64,000 nt of DNA from Thermosinus carboxydivorans Nor1 (GCF_000169155.1 NZ_AAWL01000007.1:1-64000), one strand, 5' to 3'. Counted from the stretch's first letter, positions 42,282 through 51,371 are shown. The notes: generated by a model from the letters alone, not told the origin. Made by a program: numbers and translations.

Positions 42282-43394
42282 TTATACCAGATTTTCCGGA
42301 TTTAGGCCGGAGAGTTCAGGCAGGACAAACCGCCCGTCTTTGCGCACCAGCCGGTCGTCAAACCAAATTTCGCCGCCGCCATACTCCGGATTTTGAATAC
42401 ATACCAAATCCCAGTGAATAGCCGAACGGTTGCCGTTGAAGGTCTTGTCGTAAGCGTTGCCGGGCGTGAAGTGAAAGCTGCCTTTAATCTTTTCATCAAA
42501 TAGGGTATCTTTCATCGGTTTTTCAATATAGGGATTAACGCCCAGCGCGAACTCGCCGATATACCGGGCGCCTTCGTCAGTGTCAAGAACCTTATTAATT
42601 TTTTCGGTATCATTGGCGGTGGCGCGGACAATTTTGCCTTCCTGGAACTCAAAGCGGATATTTTCGTAAGTGACGCCCTGGTAGACGGCAGGCGTGTTGT
42701 AGGAAAGGACGCCGTTGACCGAATTGCGGACAGGTGCCGTATACACTTCGCCGTCGGGGATGTTGCGAAGGCCGCAGCACTTGACGGCGCCGATGCCCTT
42801 AATCGAAAAGGTGAGATCCGTGCCGGGACCGATGATGCGTACTTTGTCCGTCTTTTCCAGGAGGGCGACGAGAGGATCCATCGCCCGGCCCATGCGGGCA
42901 TAATCAAGGTTGCAGACATTAAAATAAAAGTCTTCAAAGGCCTCGGTACTCATGTTGGCCAGTTGGGCCATTGCGGCGTTGGGGTAGCGCAGGACACACC
43001 ATTTGGTGAAGGGGACGCGGATGTCGGTATGGACAGGTTTGGACCAGTGCTGCTGATAAAGCTGCAGCTTCTCCGGCGGCACGTCGGACAGTTCACTCAC
43101 ATTGTCGCTGGCCCGAATGCCGATATAGGCGTCCATTGCCTTCATGCGTTCGCTTTCCCACTGGCCAATCAGCTTAAGCTGTTCGGCGGTGGCGCCGCGC
43201 AATAGCGCCCGCTGCAGGGTGTTGTTTTTGAGGGTGACAAAAGGCAGGGCGCCGGCGGCATAAGCCTCATCGACAAGCGCCTTGGCCAGCGGCAGGGCAT
43301 TGTCGAAGACTTCAATGAGAAGTTTTTCGCCAGGTTTCAGGTCGGTAGAATAGGTAATGAGGTTATGGGCTAGCGTCGCAATGCGCGGATCCAA
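42282..43394 (-). CDS. M29 family metallo-aminopeptidase
   Basis: 370 residues matching thermophilic aminopeptidases (AmpS/PepS/aminopeptidase T). N-terminal DPRIATLAHNLITYSTDLKP, GEKLLIEVFD, then the metal-binding C-terminal part: FEFQEGKIVRATAN, RYIGEFALGVNP, and SAIHWDLVCIQNPEYGGGEI with conserved His/Asp/Glu. TTG start behind AAAGGAGG. Cytosolic, broad-specificity. Monocistronic. Confidence 0.93.
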   Translation of the reverse strand: MDPRIATLAHNLITYSTDLKPGEKLLIEVFDNALPLAKALVDEAYAAGALPFVTLKNNTLQRALLRGATAEQLKLIGQWESERMKAMDAYIGIRASDNVSELSDVPPEKLQLYQQHWSKPVHTDIRVPFTKWCVLRYPNAAMAQLANMSTEAFEDFYFNVCNLDYARMGRAMDPLVALLEKTDKVRIIGPGTDLTFSIKGIGAVKCCGLRNIPDGEVYTAPVRNSVNGVLSYNTPAVYQGVTYENIRFEFQEGKIVRATANDTEKINKVLDTDEGARYIGEFALGVNPYIEKPMKDTLFDEKIKGSFHFTPGNAYDKTFNGNRSAIHWDLVCIQNPEYGGGEIWFDDRLVRKDGRFVLPELSGLNPENLV

Positions 43395-43530
43395 TAGAGG
43401 TTCCTCCTTTACATGGCAAATATATTTCCTGTAATATAATCTTTACCATTAGGCTAAATTATTCCTGTTCTGGATTCTAACAGGAAAAAGCGGCCTTTAC
43501 CCGAATAATATGAAATACATCTACTACTTA

Positions 43531-43553
43531 CTACTTTCCGCTTACCACTTTCA
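43531..43553 (-). repeat. Dispersed purine-rich 23-mer, copy 2
   Basis: Minus strand TGAAAGTGGTAAGCGGAAAG followed by TAG, just before the ribosome binding site of the hydroxyacid dehydrogenase. Confidence 0.5.
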
Positions 43554-43565
43554 GGAGGTGACTGT

Positions 43566-44549
43566 ATGGCCCAATTTAATGTCTATGTGACCCGCCGGAT
43601 TCCGGATACGGCGCTGGACGTTTTGCGCCAGCGCTGTAACGTGGAAGTCAATCCCGAGGACCGCGTCCTAACGCGCGACGAATTATTAGCCAAGGTCACC
43701 GGCCGGGACGCAGTGCTATGTCTGCTTACCGATACGATTGATGACGCCGTGCTGGCTGCGGCCGGCAAACAATGCCGCATTTTTGCCAATTATGCCGTCG
43801 GTTACAATAACATTGACGTGGCGGCCGCCACTAAGCGGGGCATTTTCATCAGCAACACCCCCGATGTGCTTACCGCTGCCACGGCTGACATGGCCTGGGC
43901 GCTCCTTTTTGCCGTAGCGCGGCGGGTCGTGGAGGGCGACAAGTTTACCCGGGCCGGCAAATTCCACGGCTGGGGGCCGCTCTTGATGCTTGGACAGGAG
44001 GTAACAGGCAAGACGGTGGGCATTATTGGCGCTGGTCGTATTGGTGCCGCTTTTGCCCGGCGGGCCAAAGGGTTTGACATGAAAATTTTGTACACTGGTC
44101 GCTCCCGTAAGCCGGACTTCGAAAGGGAAACAGGCGCGACTTACGTTGATTTTGATACGCTGCTGCGGGAAGCCGATTTTATCTCGCTCCATGTGCCGCT
44201 CACGCCAGAAACGTACCATTTGATCGGCGAGCGGGAGCTCAAGCTGATGAAGCCTACGGCCATCCTTATCAATACGGCAAGGGGACCGGTGGTTGACGAA
44301 AAAGCGCTGGTAGCGGCGCTGCGACGTGGTGAGATTTGGGGAGCCGGTCTTGACGTCTTTGAAAACGAACCTGCATTGGCGGAGGGCCTGGCCGAGCTCG
44401 ACAATGTCGTCATTCCGCCGCATTTAGGCAGTGCTACTTTGGAGACGCGTACCAAGATGGGACTTGTCGCGGTGGAAAACATTCTTGCCGCCCTGGACGG
44501 CCGGATGCCGCCCAACTGTCTTAATCCCGAAGCAAGAAATTTCCAGTAA
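43566..44549 (+). CDS. 2-hydroxyacid dehydrogenase (D-glycerate/glyoxylate reductase-like)
   Basis: 327 residues. Catalytic domain NYAVGYNNIDVAAATKRGI and NTPDVLTAATADMAWAL, NAD(P)-binding GKTVGIIGAGRIGAAFARRA followed by TGRSRKP (basic, suggesting NADPH), catalytic R in NTARGPVVDEKALV, E in VFENEP and H in PHLGSATLETR. Typical of glycerate dehydrogenase/GhrB. AGGAGGTG precedes ATG. Confidence 0.93.
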   Translation: MAQFNVYVTRRIPDTALDVLRQRCNVEVNPEDRVLTRDELLAKVTGRDAVLCLLTDTIDDAVLAAAGKQCRIFANYAVGYNNIDVAAATKRGIFISNTPDVLTAATADMAWALLFAVARRVVEGDKFTRAGKFHGWGPLLMLGQEVTGKTVGIIGAGRIGAAFARRAKGFDMKILYTGRSRKPDFERETGATYVDFDTLLREADFISLHVPLTPETYHLIGERELKLMKPTAILINTARGPVVDEKALVAALRRGEIWGAGLDVFENEPALAEGLAELDNVVIPPHLGSATLETRTKMGLVAVENILAALDGRMPPNCLNPEARNFQ

Positions 44550-44612
44550 AAATTTTTTCCTCCTCCTCTTGCATTTTTTGAGGAGATGTCCTATAATTCA
44601 TTATGTCGTTGT

Positions 44613-44687
44613 TCCTCGATAGCTCAATGGTAGAGCACTCGGCTGTTAACCGAGTGGTTGCAGGTTCGAGTCCTGCTCGAGGAGCCA
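44613..44687 (+). tRNA. tRNA-Asn (GUU)
   Basis: Acceptor TCCTCGA pairs with TCGAGGA, discriminator G and encoded CCA. The anticodon stem CTCGG-CTGTTAA-CCGAG shows GTT at 44645-44647. First of three clustered tRNA genes. Confidence 0.97.
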
Positions 44688-44692
44688 ATTGT

Positions 44693-44767
44693 GGCCCGTT
44701 GGTCAAGTGGTTAAGACACCGCCCTTTCACGGCGGTATCAGGGGTTCGAATCCCCTACGGGTCACCA
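44693..44767 (+). tRNA. tRNA-Glu (UUC)
   Basis: Acceptor GGCCCGT pairs with ACGGGTC, discriminator A, encoded CCA. Anticodon stem CCGCC-CTTTCAC-GGCGG shows TTC. T-loop GGTTCGAATCC. Confidence 0.97.
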
Positions 44768-44773
44768 TTATAT

Positions 44774-44849
<76 letters not shown>

Positions 44850-44851
44850 CG

Positions 44852-44884
44852 AAAAAGCGCTGGATTTACGTCCAGCGCTTTTTT
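44852..44884 (+). terminator. Terminator of the tRNA cluster
   Basis: AAAAAGCGCTGGA and TCCAGCGCTTTTTT around a short loop, directly after tRNA-Val. Confidence 0.88.
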
Positions 44885-44903
44885 CTTTACTATAGGACTA
44901 TAT

Positions 44904-44926
44904 GGAAAGTGGTAGGCAGAAAGTGG
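44904..44926 (+). repeat. Dispersed purine-rich 23-mer, copy 3
   Basis: Plus strand GGAAAGTGGTAGGCAGAAAG followed by TGG, after the tRNA cluster. The rest of the 44885-45128 gap shows no gene. Confidence 0.5.
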
Positions 44927-45128
44927 CGGATGTAACCCTTTGCGTATCTGGCGCCAGTGACGGTTTCATTAAAAGGCGTGCTAGCGCTTTTGTTTCTCTA
45001 ACGTACCGGCTTTGGTTGCGCGAGTGTTTTTTATGTCCATAAAAAACACTATTGCGAAAAGCTGCGGCATGAAAGGAGTTTGAAATTTTTTGACGAATTA
45101 TGTCAAATAAAGGAAGTGCTTAACTGCC

Positions 45129-46757
45129 ATGAATATCCGCTCCTGGGATTTTTGGGCTCGCATATTGATGGTTTTGGCCGTCGCCGCAATTATCGTCGGC
45201 ATGGGCGCCGCCTATTTTACCGCCAAGTACCGGGCGTTGGTGGCCGAGCAGCGCAGCAGCACGCGGCAGGTGGCGAATGATTTAGAACTCCACTTCAATG
45301 GCCGCTTGCTGGCGCTCAAACTGTTGGCAACCGATCCCGACATCCGCAGCCTGGATCCGGATCGGGCCCAGCCTAAGCTGGCTCAGGCGATGAAGGTGCT
45401 CGACTGTTATCGCATAGCTATTGCGGATCCGCAGGGGAATGTGGTTGTTAATGGGCGCGATGAGCCGGCCCAAGTGCATGACCTGGACAGCTTTTTCGCT
45501 GCTGCCCGGGGCAGGCCCGTCATTTCCGACCGCATTATTTTCGCCGGGTTGAGTGATGCTTTCGTCAGTCTGCGTGTTCCGGTTTATGATGATCATGACA
45601 AAGTAATAGCCGTTTTACTGGCCGGCGTCTCGTTGGATGAAGTGGCTAAAACCGCAGGGGCGGTGCCGGTTAAAGCCAAACATTATATTTTTGTCATTGA
45701 CAGTGTAGGCCGACTTCTTTGCCATCCCCGCATCAACGAAATTTATCCGGAAAAGCCCGATTTTACCGTCAATGGCAAACTGGTTTTTGCGCCAGACGAC
45801 GGTTATGTCATTACCCAATCTTATTTAGATGGTATAGAAAAGTTATTTGTCTTTACGAATGTAAAAAATACCGGCTGGCGGGTCGTTATGGCTACCCCCA
45901 TTATGGATGTATACGCGGCTATCCTGCGGGATTCACTGCCAGATATCGGGTTATTTGGTTTGATTATGTTGTCATTGGGCCTGGGTTACGGCCGCCTGCG
46001 GCAGGCGCGGCGTTACCGGGAACTGGTGGAGGCGGTGCGACTGGAGCGCCTAGCCAGTGTCGGCCAGCTCGCGGCCGGTATTGCCCATGAAATCCGCAAC
46101 CCGCTTACGTCGGTTAAGGGCTTTATCCAGTTGATTATGGCCAGGGGTGACCGGCCTGTCCCGCGGGATTATTTGGAAATTATTCTTACCGAGATTGAAC
46201 GCATCGAAAAACTGATCCGGGAATTTCACCTTCTGGCCCGGCCCCCGCAGACGCCGCAATTTGCATTATTAAATCTGCGGGTCGTTTTGCATGACGTTGT
46301 ACTGCTGATGGAGAGCCAGGCCTTGAGTAAAAATGTCGCTCTGGAGTTTATGCCGGGTGAGGATGTAACAGTTTGCGGCGATGTGTCGCAGCTTAAGCAA
46401 GTGTGGATTAACCTTTTGCGCAACGCAATCGAGGCGGCGCCCCAAGGCGGCAGTGTCGATATCGCCCTCCGCGCTGACGGAAACTGGGCCGTCGTTACCG
46501 TGACCGACAATGGTCCTGGTATTCCGGAAGATATTTTGCCACATCTCGGCACGCCCTTTTTTACCACGAAACAGGATGGCACCGGCTTAGGTCTGTCGGT
46601 ATGCTACTCCATTGTCCAAAACCACGGCGGGAATATCCGGGTCAACAGCCGGCCAGGCGAAGGCGCTACTTTCACCGTGCAGCTGCCGCTCGCTGACAAT
46701 ACTGCCCACATATCAGCCACGACCGGCAGGAAAACTAAGGGCGGTCTGGCGAAATAA
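45129..46757 (+). CDS. Cache-domain sensor histidine kinase
   Basis: 542 residues. Membrane helix at about 10-30, an extracytoplasmic Cache-type sensor (about 35-265, with FVSLRVPVYDDHDKVIAVLL and HYIFVIDSVGRLLCHPRINE), a second helix at about 272-292, then LASVGQLAAGIAHEIRNPLT with the phospho-acceptor His, and an ATPase with RNAIEAAPQGG, DNGPGIPEDILP and DGTGLGLSVCYSIVQNHGG. The architecture is that of sporulation/DctB-like orphan kinases; no response regulator is adjacent. Confidence 0.94.
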   Translation: MNIRSWDFWARILMVLAVAAIIVGMGAAYFTAKYRALVAEQRSSTRQVANDLELHFNGRLLALKLLATDPDIRSLDPDRAQPKLAQAMKVLDCYRIAIADPQGNVVVNGRDEPAQVHDLDSFFAAARGRPVISDRIIFAGLSDAFVSLRVPVYDDHDKVIAVLLAGVSLDEVAKTAGAVPVKAKHYIFVIDSVGRLLCHPRINEIYPEKPDFTVNGKLVFAPDDGYVITQSYLDGIEKLFVFTNVKNTGWRVVMATPIMDVYAAILRDSLPDIGLFGLIMLSLGLGYGRLRQARRYRELVEAVRLERLASVGQLAAGIAHEIRNPLTSVKGFIQLIMARGDRPVPRDYLEIILTEIERIEKLIREFHLLARPPQTPQFALLNLRVVLHDVVLLMESQALSKNVALEFMPGEDVTVCGDVSQLKQVWINLLRNAIEAAPQGGSVDIALRADGNWAVVTVTDNGPGIPEDILPHLGTPFFTTKQDGTGLGLSVCYSIVQNHGGNIRVNSRPGEGATFTVQLPLADNTAHISATTGRKTKGGLAK

Positions 46758-46787
46758 AAAAACCGCACGGCAAGCGTGCGGTTTTTT
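46757..46787. terminator. Bidirectional terminator
   Basis: AAAAAACCGCACG and CGTGCGGTTTTTT around a 5-base loop, between the kinase and the convergent LUD gene. Confidence 0.9.
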
Positions 46788-46793
46788 CGTGCT

Positions 46794-47435
46794 TTAGAAC
46801 CCGAGCTCTTCGCCGATGATGACGATGTTGATGTCAGTGAGACTTGGTTTTTTGCGCAGCACGGTAGTAATATTGCAGATGCGGGTCGGGCCTTGGCAGT
46901 CCATGCACATACCGGTTTGGACGCAGGGATTGGGCCGGTTGAGACGCTTATTGTTAGGCGGAGCGGCGTAAAGTTTGATTCGGCTTTCCGCCTCTTGCAC
47001 GTCACGGACGATTTTGTTTACGCCGGCGACGACGATGACTTTTTTGGGACCAAACATCATGGCGGCTACGCGGTTGCCAGTGCCGTCTACATTGACAAGT
47101 TGGCCGTCCAGGGTCAGCGCGTTGGTGCTTGTAAAGAAGACATCGCATGTCAGTTCTTTACGTCTGAGTTCCAGCGCTACTTCCGGGCTGAGGCCGGGCT
47201 TATTGTGATTATAGACGGTATGGCCGCGCTGTTCCAGCATGTTGTCAAGGCCCAATTCCTGGATTGTCCAGGAGCCGCCGATACCGACGGTGGCTTCGGC
47301 CGGCACGAGGGACAGAATGTAGTCGATGGCTTCCTGCCGGTTGGGAAAATAAACGGCATTGAAGTTATTCTTTTTGAGGGCTTCCACTACCCTGGCCGCC
47401 AGGGTGCCGTAGTGCCAGGCTTTGAACTCTTTCAT
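46794..47435 (-). CDS. LUD domain protein (lactate utilization protein-like)
   Basis: 213 residues of the DUF162/LutC-YkgG family. TVGIGGSWTIQELGLDNML, DVFFTSTNALTLDGQLVNVD, GTGNRVAAMMFGPKKVIVVA and a C-terminal CVQTGMCMDCQGPTRICN cysteine cluster that is frequent in stand-alone members of anaerobes. Related LutC supports lactate oxidation, but lutA and lutB are absent here, so the role is open. Forward strand shows the spaced AGGAGG site before ATG 47435. Confidence 0.9.
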   Translation of the reverse strand: MKEFKAWHYGTLAARVVEALKKNNFNAVYFPNRQEAIDYILSLVPAEATVGIGGSWTIQELGLDNMLEQRGHTVYNHNKPGLSPEVALELRRKELTCDVFFTSTNALTLDGQLVNVDGTGNRVAAMMFGPKKVIVVAGVNKIVRDVQEAESRIKLYAAPPNNKRLNRPNPCVQTGMCMDCQGPTRICNITTVLRKKPSLTDINIVIIGEELGF

Positions 47436-47529
47436 TTGGTCTTACCTCCTTAATGGTTTTATATATAATCAATAATTTTCTTCGACGCAGACTAAATTTT
47501 ACCTTTTTGTTAGGGATGAGGTGACGGCG

Positions 47530-48045
47530 ATGGATGCAAAAACGCGGCGGGAGAAATTATTGGCCGTGCTAAAGGAGGCCGGGGGGCCAGTGACGGGGAC
47601 GACTCTGGCAAGAGAGCTCGGCGTCAGCCGGCAGGTAATCGTGGGGGATATTGCCATTTTACGCGCCGCGGGGCAGGAGATTTACGCTACGCCACAGGGA
47701 TATCTTGTACCTGCGGCTAAAGTGCGGCCGGCGGTGACGGCCAAGCTGGCCTGTCGGCACGGCCGGGATAACCTGGCAGAGGAACTGGCCACCATCATCG
47801 ACCACGGTGGCAAGGTGCTAGATGTTATCGTCGAACATCCTTTGTATGGAGAGATTCGGGCGAATCTGATGCTGGCGTCGCGGCGCGATTTGGCAGAGTT
47901 TTTGCGGAAATTGGAGGAAAGCGGCGCCAAGCCGCTTTCGGTGGTGACCGGCGGCGTGCATCTGCATACGATTGAGGCGCCCTCGCCCCAGGTGCTGGCG
48001 GAGATTGAGGCCGCTCTCCGGCAGCAGGGAATATTGCTGAGTTAG
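47530..48045 (+). CDS. niaR: NiaR (NadR) transcriptional repressor of niacin/NAD genes
   Basis: 171 residues: an N-terminal HTH (TGTTLARELGVSRQVIVGDI) and a C-terminal 3H domain with three conserved histidines (ACRHGRDNL, VIVEHPLYGE, GGVHLHTIEAP) that binds metal and nicotinate. GAGGTGA fits ATG 47530; the GTG at 47521 overlaps it. A NiaR-like palindrome lies upstream of niaP, 1.5 kb downstream, its likely target. The DMT exporter gene follows by 17 bases. Confidence 0.93.
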   Translation: MDAKTRREKLLAVLKEAGGPVTGTTLARELGVSRQVIVGDIAILRAAGQEIYATPQGYLVPAAKVRPAVTAKLACRHGRDNLAEELATIIDHGGKVLDVIVEHPLYGEIRANLMLASRRDLAEFLRKLEESGAKPLSVVTGGVHLHTIEAPSPQVLAEIEAALRQQGILLS

Positions 48046-48062
48046 GAAGGAGAATGCCTTTT

Positions 48063-48941
48063 ATGGAGCCGGAACCAATGGCGCAGGCCGGTGGCGTCAG
48101 CAGGCGCGTAGTAGCCGACCTGTCGCTGCTTTTTGTTACTTTGATCTGGGGAACTACTTTTGTCGTGGTAAAGAACGCGCTAGCCGATATCGGCCCCTAT
48201 TGGTTTGTGGGCATCCGGTTCGGCCTGGCTTTTTTGTTTTTGGCGGTGCTGTATCACCGGCGGCTGGTGGCCGCCTGGCGGGGCCATGTCCGCCTCGCCG
48301 GTCTTATCGGTTTGGTCCTGTTTAGCGGTTTTTCATTGCAGACGATTGGTCTAAAGTACACGACAGCAGCCAATTCCGGCTTTATTACCGGCCTTTCCGT
48401 CGTTCTTGTTCCCGTTATCGGCCGCTTCTGGGGGCAAAAGGGCCCTGGGCCGGCGACCGTGGCGGGGATTATAAGTGCTGTTATCGGTCTTGGATTGCTC
48501 ACGCTCAGCAATGATTTCCGGCTAAATACCGGTGACGTTCTTACTTTGTTGGCCGCCGTGGCATTCGGCACCCACATCGTCATGGTCGGGCAATATGCCT
48601 CGAAGGGTGATGCCGTTGTTTTGGCCATTCTTCAAATCGGTGCCGTTGCTGTCGCCGGGCTGGTCGGCGGTTTGGCCTTCGAGCCGACGCCGACTAATTT
48701 TAGTCGCGAGGTCTGGATTGCCCTGGCGGTGACCGCCATCCCGGCTACAGCGGTAGCGCTTGTTGTGCAGAATACCATGCAGCGTTTTACCACCGCTACG
48801 CGGACGGCGATTATTTTTGCCATGGAGCCTGTTTTCGCCGGCTTGGCGGCCTATCTGCTACTCGGAGAAATACTGACGGTGAAGCAATTAATCGGCTGCG
48901 CGCTCATCGTAGCTGGCATGCTTATCAGTGAATTAGGTTAG
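48063..48941 (+). CDS. DMT superfamily (EamA) transporter
   Basis: 292 residues with ten predicted membrane helices in two EamA repeats (LSLLFVTLIWGTTFVVVKNA in the first, LLAAVAFGTHIVMVGQYAS in the second, MEPVFAGLAAYLLLGE near the end). Metabolite exporter or importer; the substrate is unknown, though co-transcription with niaR suggests a possible NAD-related role. GGAAGGAGA fits ATG 48063 better than ATG 48054. Confidence 0.9.
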   Translation: MEPEPMAQAGGVSRRVVADLSLLFVTLIWGTTFVVVKNALADIGPYWFVGIRFGLAFLFLAVLYHRRLVAAWRGHVRLAGLIGLVLFSGFSLQTIGLKYTTAANSGFITGLSVVLVPVIGRFWGQKGPGPATVAGIISAVIGLGLLTLSNDFRLNTGDVLTLLAAVAFGTHIVMVGQYASKGDAVVLAILQIGAVAVAGLVGGLAFEPTPTNFSREVWIALAVTAIPATAVALVVQNTMQRFTTATRTAIIFAMEPVFAGLAAYLLLGEILTVKQLIGCALIVAGMLISELG

Positions 48942-48948
48942 GCGGGTT

Positions 48949-48978
48949 AAGCGGGAATGCCATCCCGCTTTTAATTTT
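48949..48978 (+). terminator. Terminator after the DMT transporter gene
   Basis: AAGCGGGA and TCCCGCTT around a 6-base loop, followed by TTAATTTT. Confidence 0.8.
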
Positions 48979-49008
48979 AGTGCAAATACTAGGGATGTTT
49001 TAGTCCAC

Positions 49009-49057
49009 TTGTCACTTTATGGAATAAAAGTTATAATATAGATAACTGTCAAGACAG
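49009..49057 (+). promoter_or_regulatory. niaP promoter with NiaR-like operator
   Basis: TTGTCA (49009-49014), 17 bases, TATAAT (49032-49037). Eight bases later the perfect palindrome CTGTCAAGACAG (49046-49057) matches the core of known NiaR sites (CTGTCTTGACAG on the other strand). Binding there would block initiation of niaP. Confidence 0.75.
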
Positions 49058-49083
49058 ATGTAATTACAAATGGAGGGGTTGCT

Positions 49084-50403
49084 GTGGATATTGTGAGCCG
49101 TTTGGAACAAGTGCCTGTTAGCAAGTTTCATTATAAGCTGCTGGTAGCGACCGGCCTTGGCTGGATGTTCGACGCCATGGATACCGGCCTTATCGCTTTT
49201 GTCTTGCCGGCGCTCGCTAAGGCCTGGGGGCTGTCGCCCGCCCAGATGGGGTATATCGGCAGCGCCGGACTTGTCGGCATGGCGGTGGGGGCGGTATTGT
49301 CCGGGTTTGCCGCCGACCGGTTTGGCCGGAAGAAAGTTTTTGCCGCAACGCTGCTGCTTTATAGTATTGCCACCGGGCTGTGCGGTTTGGCCTGGGATTT
49401 TGCATCACTACTGGTTTTCCGTTTTTTGGTTGGGTTTGGCCTGGGCGGTGAATTGCCGGTAGCGGCGACGTTGATGACCGAATACTCGCCGCCGGCGGCG
49501 CGGGGTAAGTTTATCGTTTTACTGGAAAGTTTCTGGGGACTCGGGTGGCTGGCGGCGGCCCTCATCGCCTATCTGTTTATTCCCTATTACGGTTGGCAGG
49601 CCGCTTTCTTCATTGGCGCTTTGCCCGCCTTGTATGTTTTTGTCATCCGGTTAGCGGTGCCGGAATCGGTGCGGTATCTTCTGGACAAAGGACGGCTGGA
49701 CGAAGCCCATACAATCGTCAGCAGCCTTGAAGCGGCGGCCGGCGTGACAGCGTCCTTTGTCCCGACGGCACCGAAAGTGCGGACGGTTCGGCAAGTAATG
49801 TTTGCCGAACTGTGGGCGCCGCCTTTCTTACGGCGTACTGCCATGCTTTGGCTGCTGTGGTTCGGCATTGTTTACTCTTACTATGGCATTTTTACCTGGC
49901 TGCCATCGCTGATGACGGCCCAGGGATTTACCATTATCAAAAGTTTTGAGTATGTGCTGATAATGACCATGGCTCAGCTGCCTGGCTATTTCAGCGCCGC
50001 TTATTTGGTTGATCGTATCGGCCGCAAGGCGACACTGGCGCTATTTCTGGCAGCCAGCGCCGCCGCCGCTTTTGGTTTCGGCTATGCCAATGCCCCCTGG
50101 GCACTAATCGTGTGGGGGAGCCTGATGTCTTTCTTCAATTTGGGCGCATGGGGAGTAGTATATACTTATACACCGGAGCTTTATCCAACCCGCATTCGCG
50201 CTTTTGGCTCGGGCTGGGCGGCGGCCGTCGGCCGGTTTGGCGGCATCCTGGCGCCCGCCATTGTCGGCTATATGCTGGGGGGAGGCGCCGCTTTCGCCGG
50301 AGTTTTCACGATGTTCACGGCTACCATGCTGTTTATTGCCGCTATTGTTTTAGTGTTGGGCGAAGAAACCCGCCAGAAATCGCTTGATGAGATTAGTGAT
50401 TAG
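49084..50403 (+). CDS. niaP: MFS transporter, probable niacin permease NiaP
   Basis: 439 residues, 12 membrane helices. VATGLGWMFDAMDTGLIAFV, ADRFGRKKVFAATLLLY and FLVGFGLGGELPVAATLMTE are typical of the sugar/aromatic-acid MFS branch that contains NiaP; TYTPELYPTRIRAFGSGWA lies in the second half. The NiaR-like operator in its promoter and niaR nearby are the main reasons for assigning niacin. GTG start behind GGAGGGG. Confidence 0.85.
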   Translation: MDIVSRLEQVPVSKFHYKLLVATGLGWMFDAMDTGLIAFVLPALAKAWGLSPAQMGYIGSAGLVGMAVGAVLSGFAADRFGRKKVFAATLLLYSIATGLCGLAWDFASLLVFRFLVGFGLGGELPVAATLMTEYSPPAARGKFIVLLESFWGLGWLAAALIAYLFIPYYGWQAAFFIGALPALYVFVIRLAVPESVRYLLDKGRLDEAHTIVSSLEAAAGVTASFVPTAPKVRTVRQVMFAELWAPPFLRRTAMLWLLWFGIVYSYYGIFTWLPSLMTAQGFTIIKSFEYVLIMTMAQLPGYFSAAYLVDRIGRKATLALFLAASAAAAFGFGYANAPWALIVWGSLMSFFNLGAWGVVYTYTPELYPTRIRAFGSGWAAAVGRFGGILAPAIVGYMLGGGAAFAGVFTMFTATMLFIAAIVLVLGEETRQKSLDEISD

Positions 50404-50474
50404 AAAAAATCAAAATTTGCATCTATTATTAGGAACAAGTAATAAAATTATGGATAATTCCCAATTTTTTTTAC

Positions 50475-50503
50475 TTGAAATTATCTTTAAATTCTGATAA
50501 GAT
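50475..50503 (+). promoter_or_regulatory. Promoter of the 30-residue membrane protein
   Basis: TTGAAA (50475-50480), 17 bases, TAAGAT (50498-50503), about 35 bases before the start codon. Confidence 0.5.
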
Positions 50504-50538
50504 AAAACCACAAATGATGTGAGAGGGTGGTGCAAATC

Positions 50539-50631
50539 ATGAATGTAACGATCAAAGATGTGGGGAATTTGCTGATTTACAGTATCGGCACCGCCTTGGT
50601 GCTAACCCTGGCCGTTATAAGCCTACACTAA
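50539..50631 (+). CDS. Candidate 30-residue single-span membrane protein
   Basis: MNVTIKDVGNLLIYSIGTAL then VLTLAVISLH. A short N-terminal polar part followed by one hydrophobic helix (about 10-28). GAGAGGGTGG is nine bases before the ATG and a promoter lies upstream, so expression is likely. No family recognised. Confidence 0.5.
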   Translation: MNVTIKDVGNLLIYSIGTALVLTLAVISLH

Positions 50632-50752
50632 AACAACGCTTGCTGGTGGCCGCGTCGCTGGACGTGGCTTTTCTATTGAAGCGTGTTTATTGATTTTGTC
50701 TGGCTGGAAATGATATAATGGTGATGTATCTACTCCGAAAGGGGTCGTTTGC

Positions 50753-51145
50753 GTGATTACAACTATTTCGTTTATCATCGGTTTTATTGCTGCTTACTGG
50801 GTATATAATGACGCCAGAAGTCGCGGGCATGAACTGGGCACGGCTTTGCTATGGTCCCTGGGAACGCTGGCCATGCTTATTGTTTTCCTCCCGTTGTACC
50901 TGCTCATCGGTCGAAAGCAAGCCATGAAAAATACTAAGCGCCAAGAGCCGGTTATTGATGTGGAGGCTACGCCGGTAAACGACCAGATCCATTGCCCGAT
51001 GTGCGGCGCCAAGGTCAAGGAAGATTATAAGGTTTGTCCTTACTGCGGTTATACGCTCAAGCCCAAGTGTGAAGCATGCGGCCGTGAACTCAGCCGTGAA
51101 TGGCGCACTTGCCCCTACTGCCAGACGCCGGCTGCCCCCAAGTGA
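50753..51145 (+). CDS. Membrane-anchored double zinc-ribbon protein
   Basis: 130 residues. Two hydrophobic helices (about 4-20 and 32-50), a linker, then two zinc ribbons: CPMCGAKVKEDYKVCPYCG and CEACGRELSREWRTCPYC. GTG start behind AAAGGGG. No function is known for this common architecture; it places a metal-binding cytoplasmic domain at the membrane. Confidence 0.82.
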   Translation: MITTISFIIGFIAAYWVYNDARSRGHELGTALLWSLGTLAMLIVFLPLYLLIGRKQAMKNTKRQEPVIDVEATPVNDQIHCPMCGAKVKEDYKVCPYCGYTLKPKCEACGRELSREWRTCPYCQTPAAPK

Positions 51146-51242
51146 GTAATTCCCAAAAGTTTACACAAAAAAGTTACAAAAAAACATTAGACATTACCGC
51201 CTATTTATGATATAATCATTTCTGTCGCTGAACACACGCCAT

Positions 51243-51317
<75 letters not shown>

Positions 51318-51323
51318 GAAAGC

Positions 51324-51371
51324 GCATAAATACTGGGTTGGAAGGCATTCCAACTCGGTATTTATGTTTTT
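51324..51371 (+). terminator. Terminator of tRNA-Arg
   Basis: CATAAATAC-TGGGTTGGAA pairs with TTCCAACTCGGTATTTATG and is followed by TTTTTG. From here to 51577 I see no gene. Confidence 0.85.
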
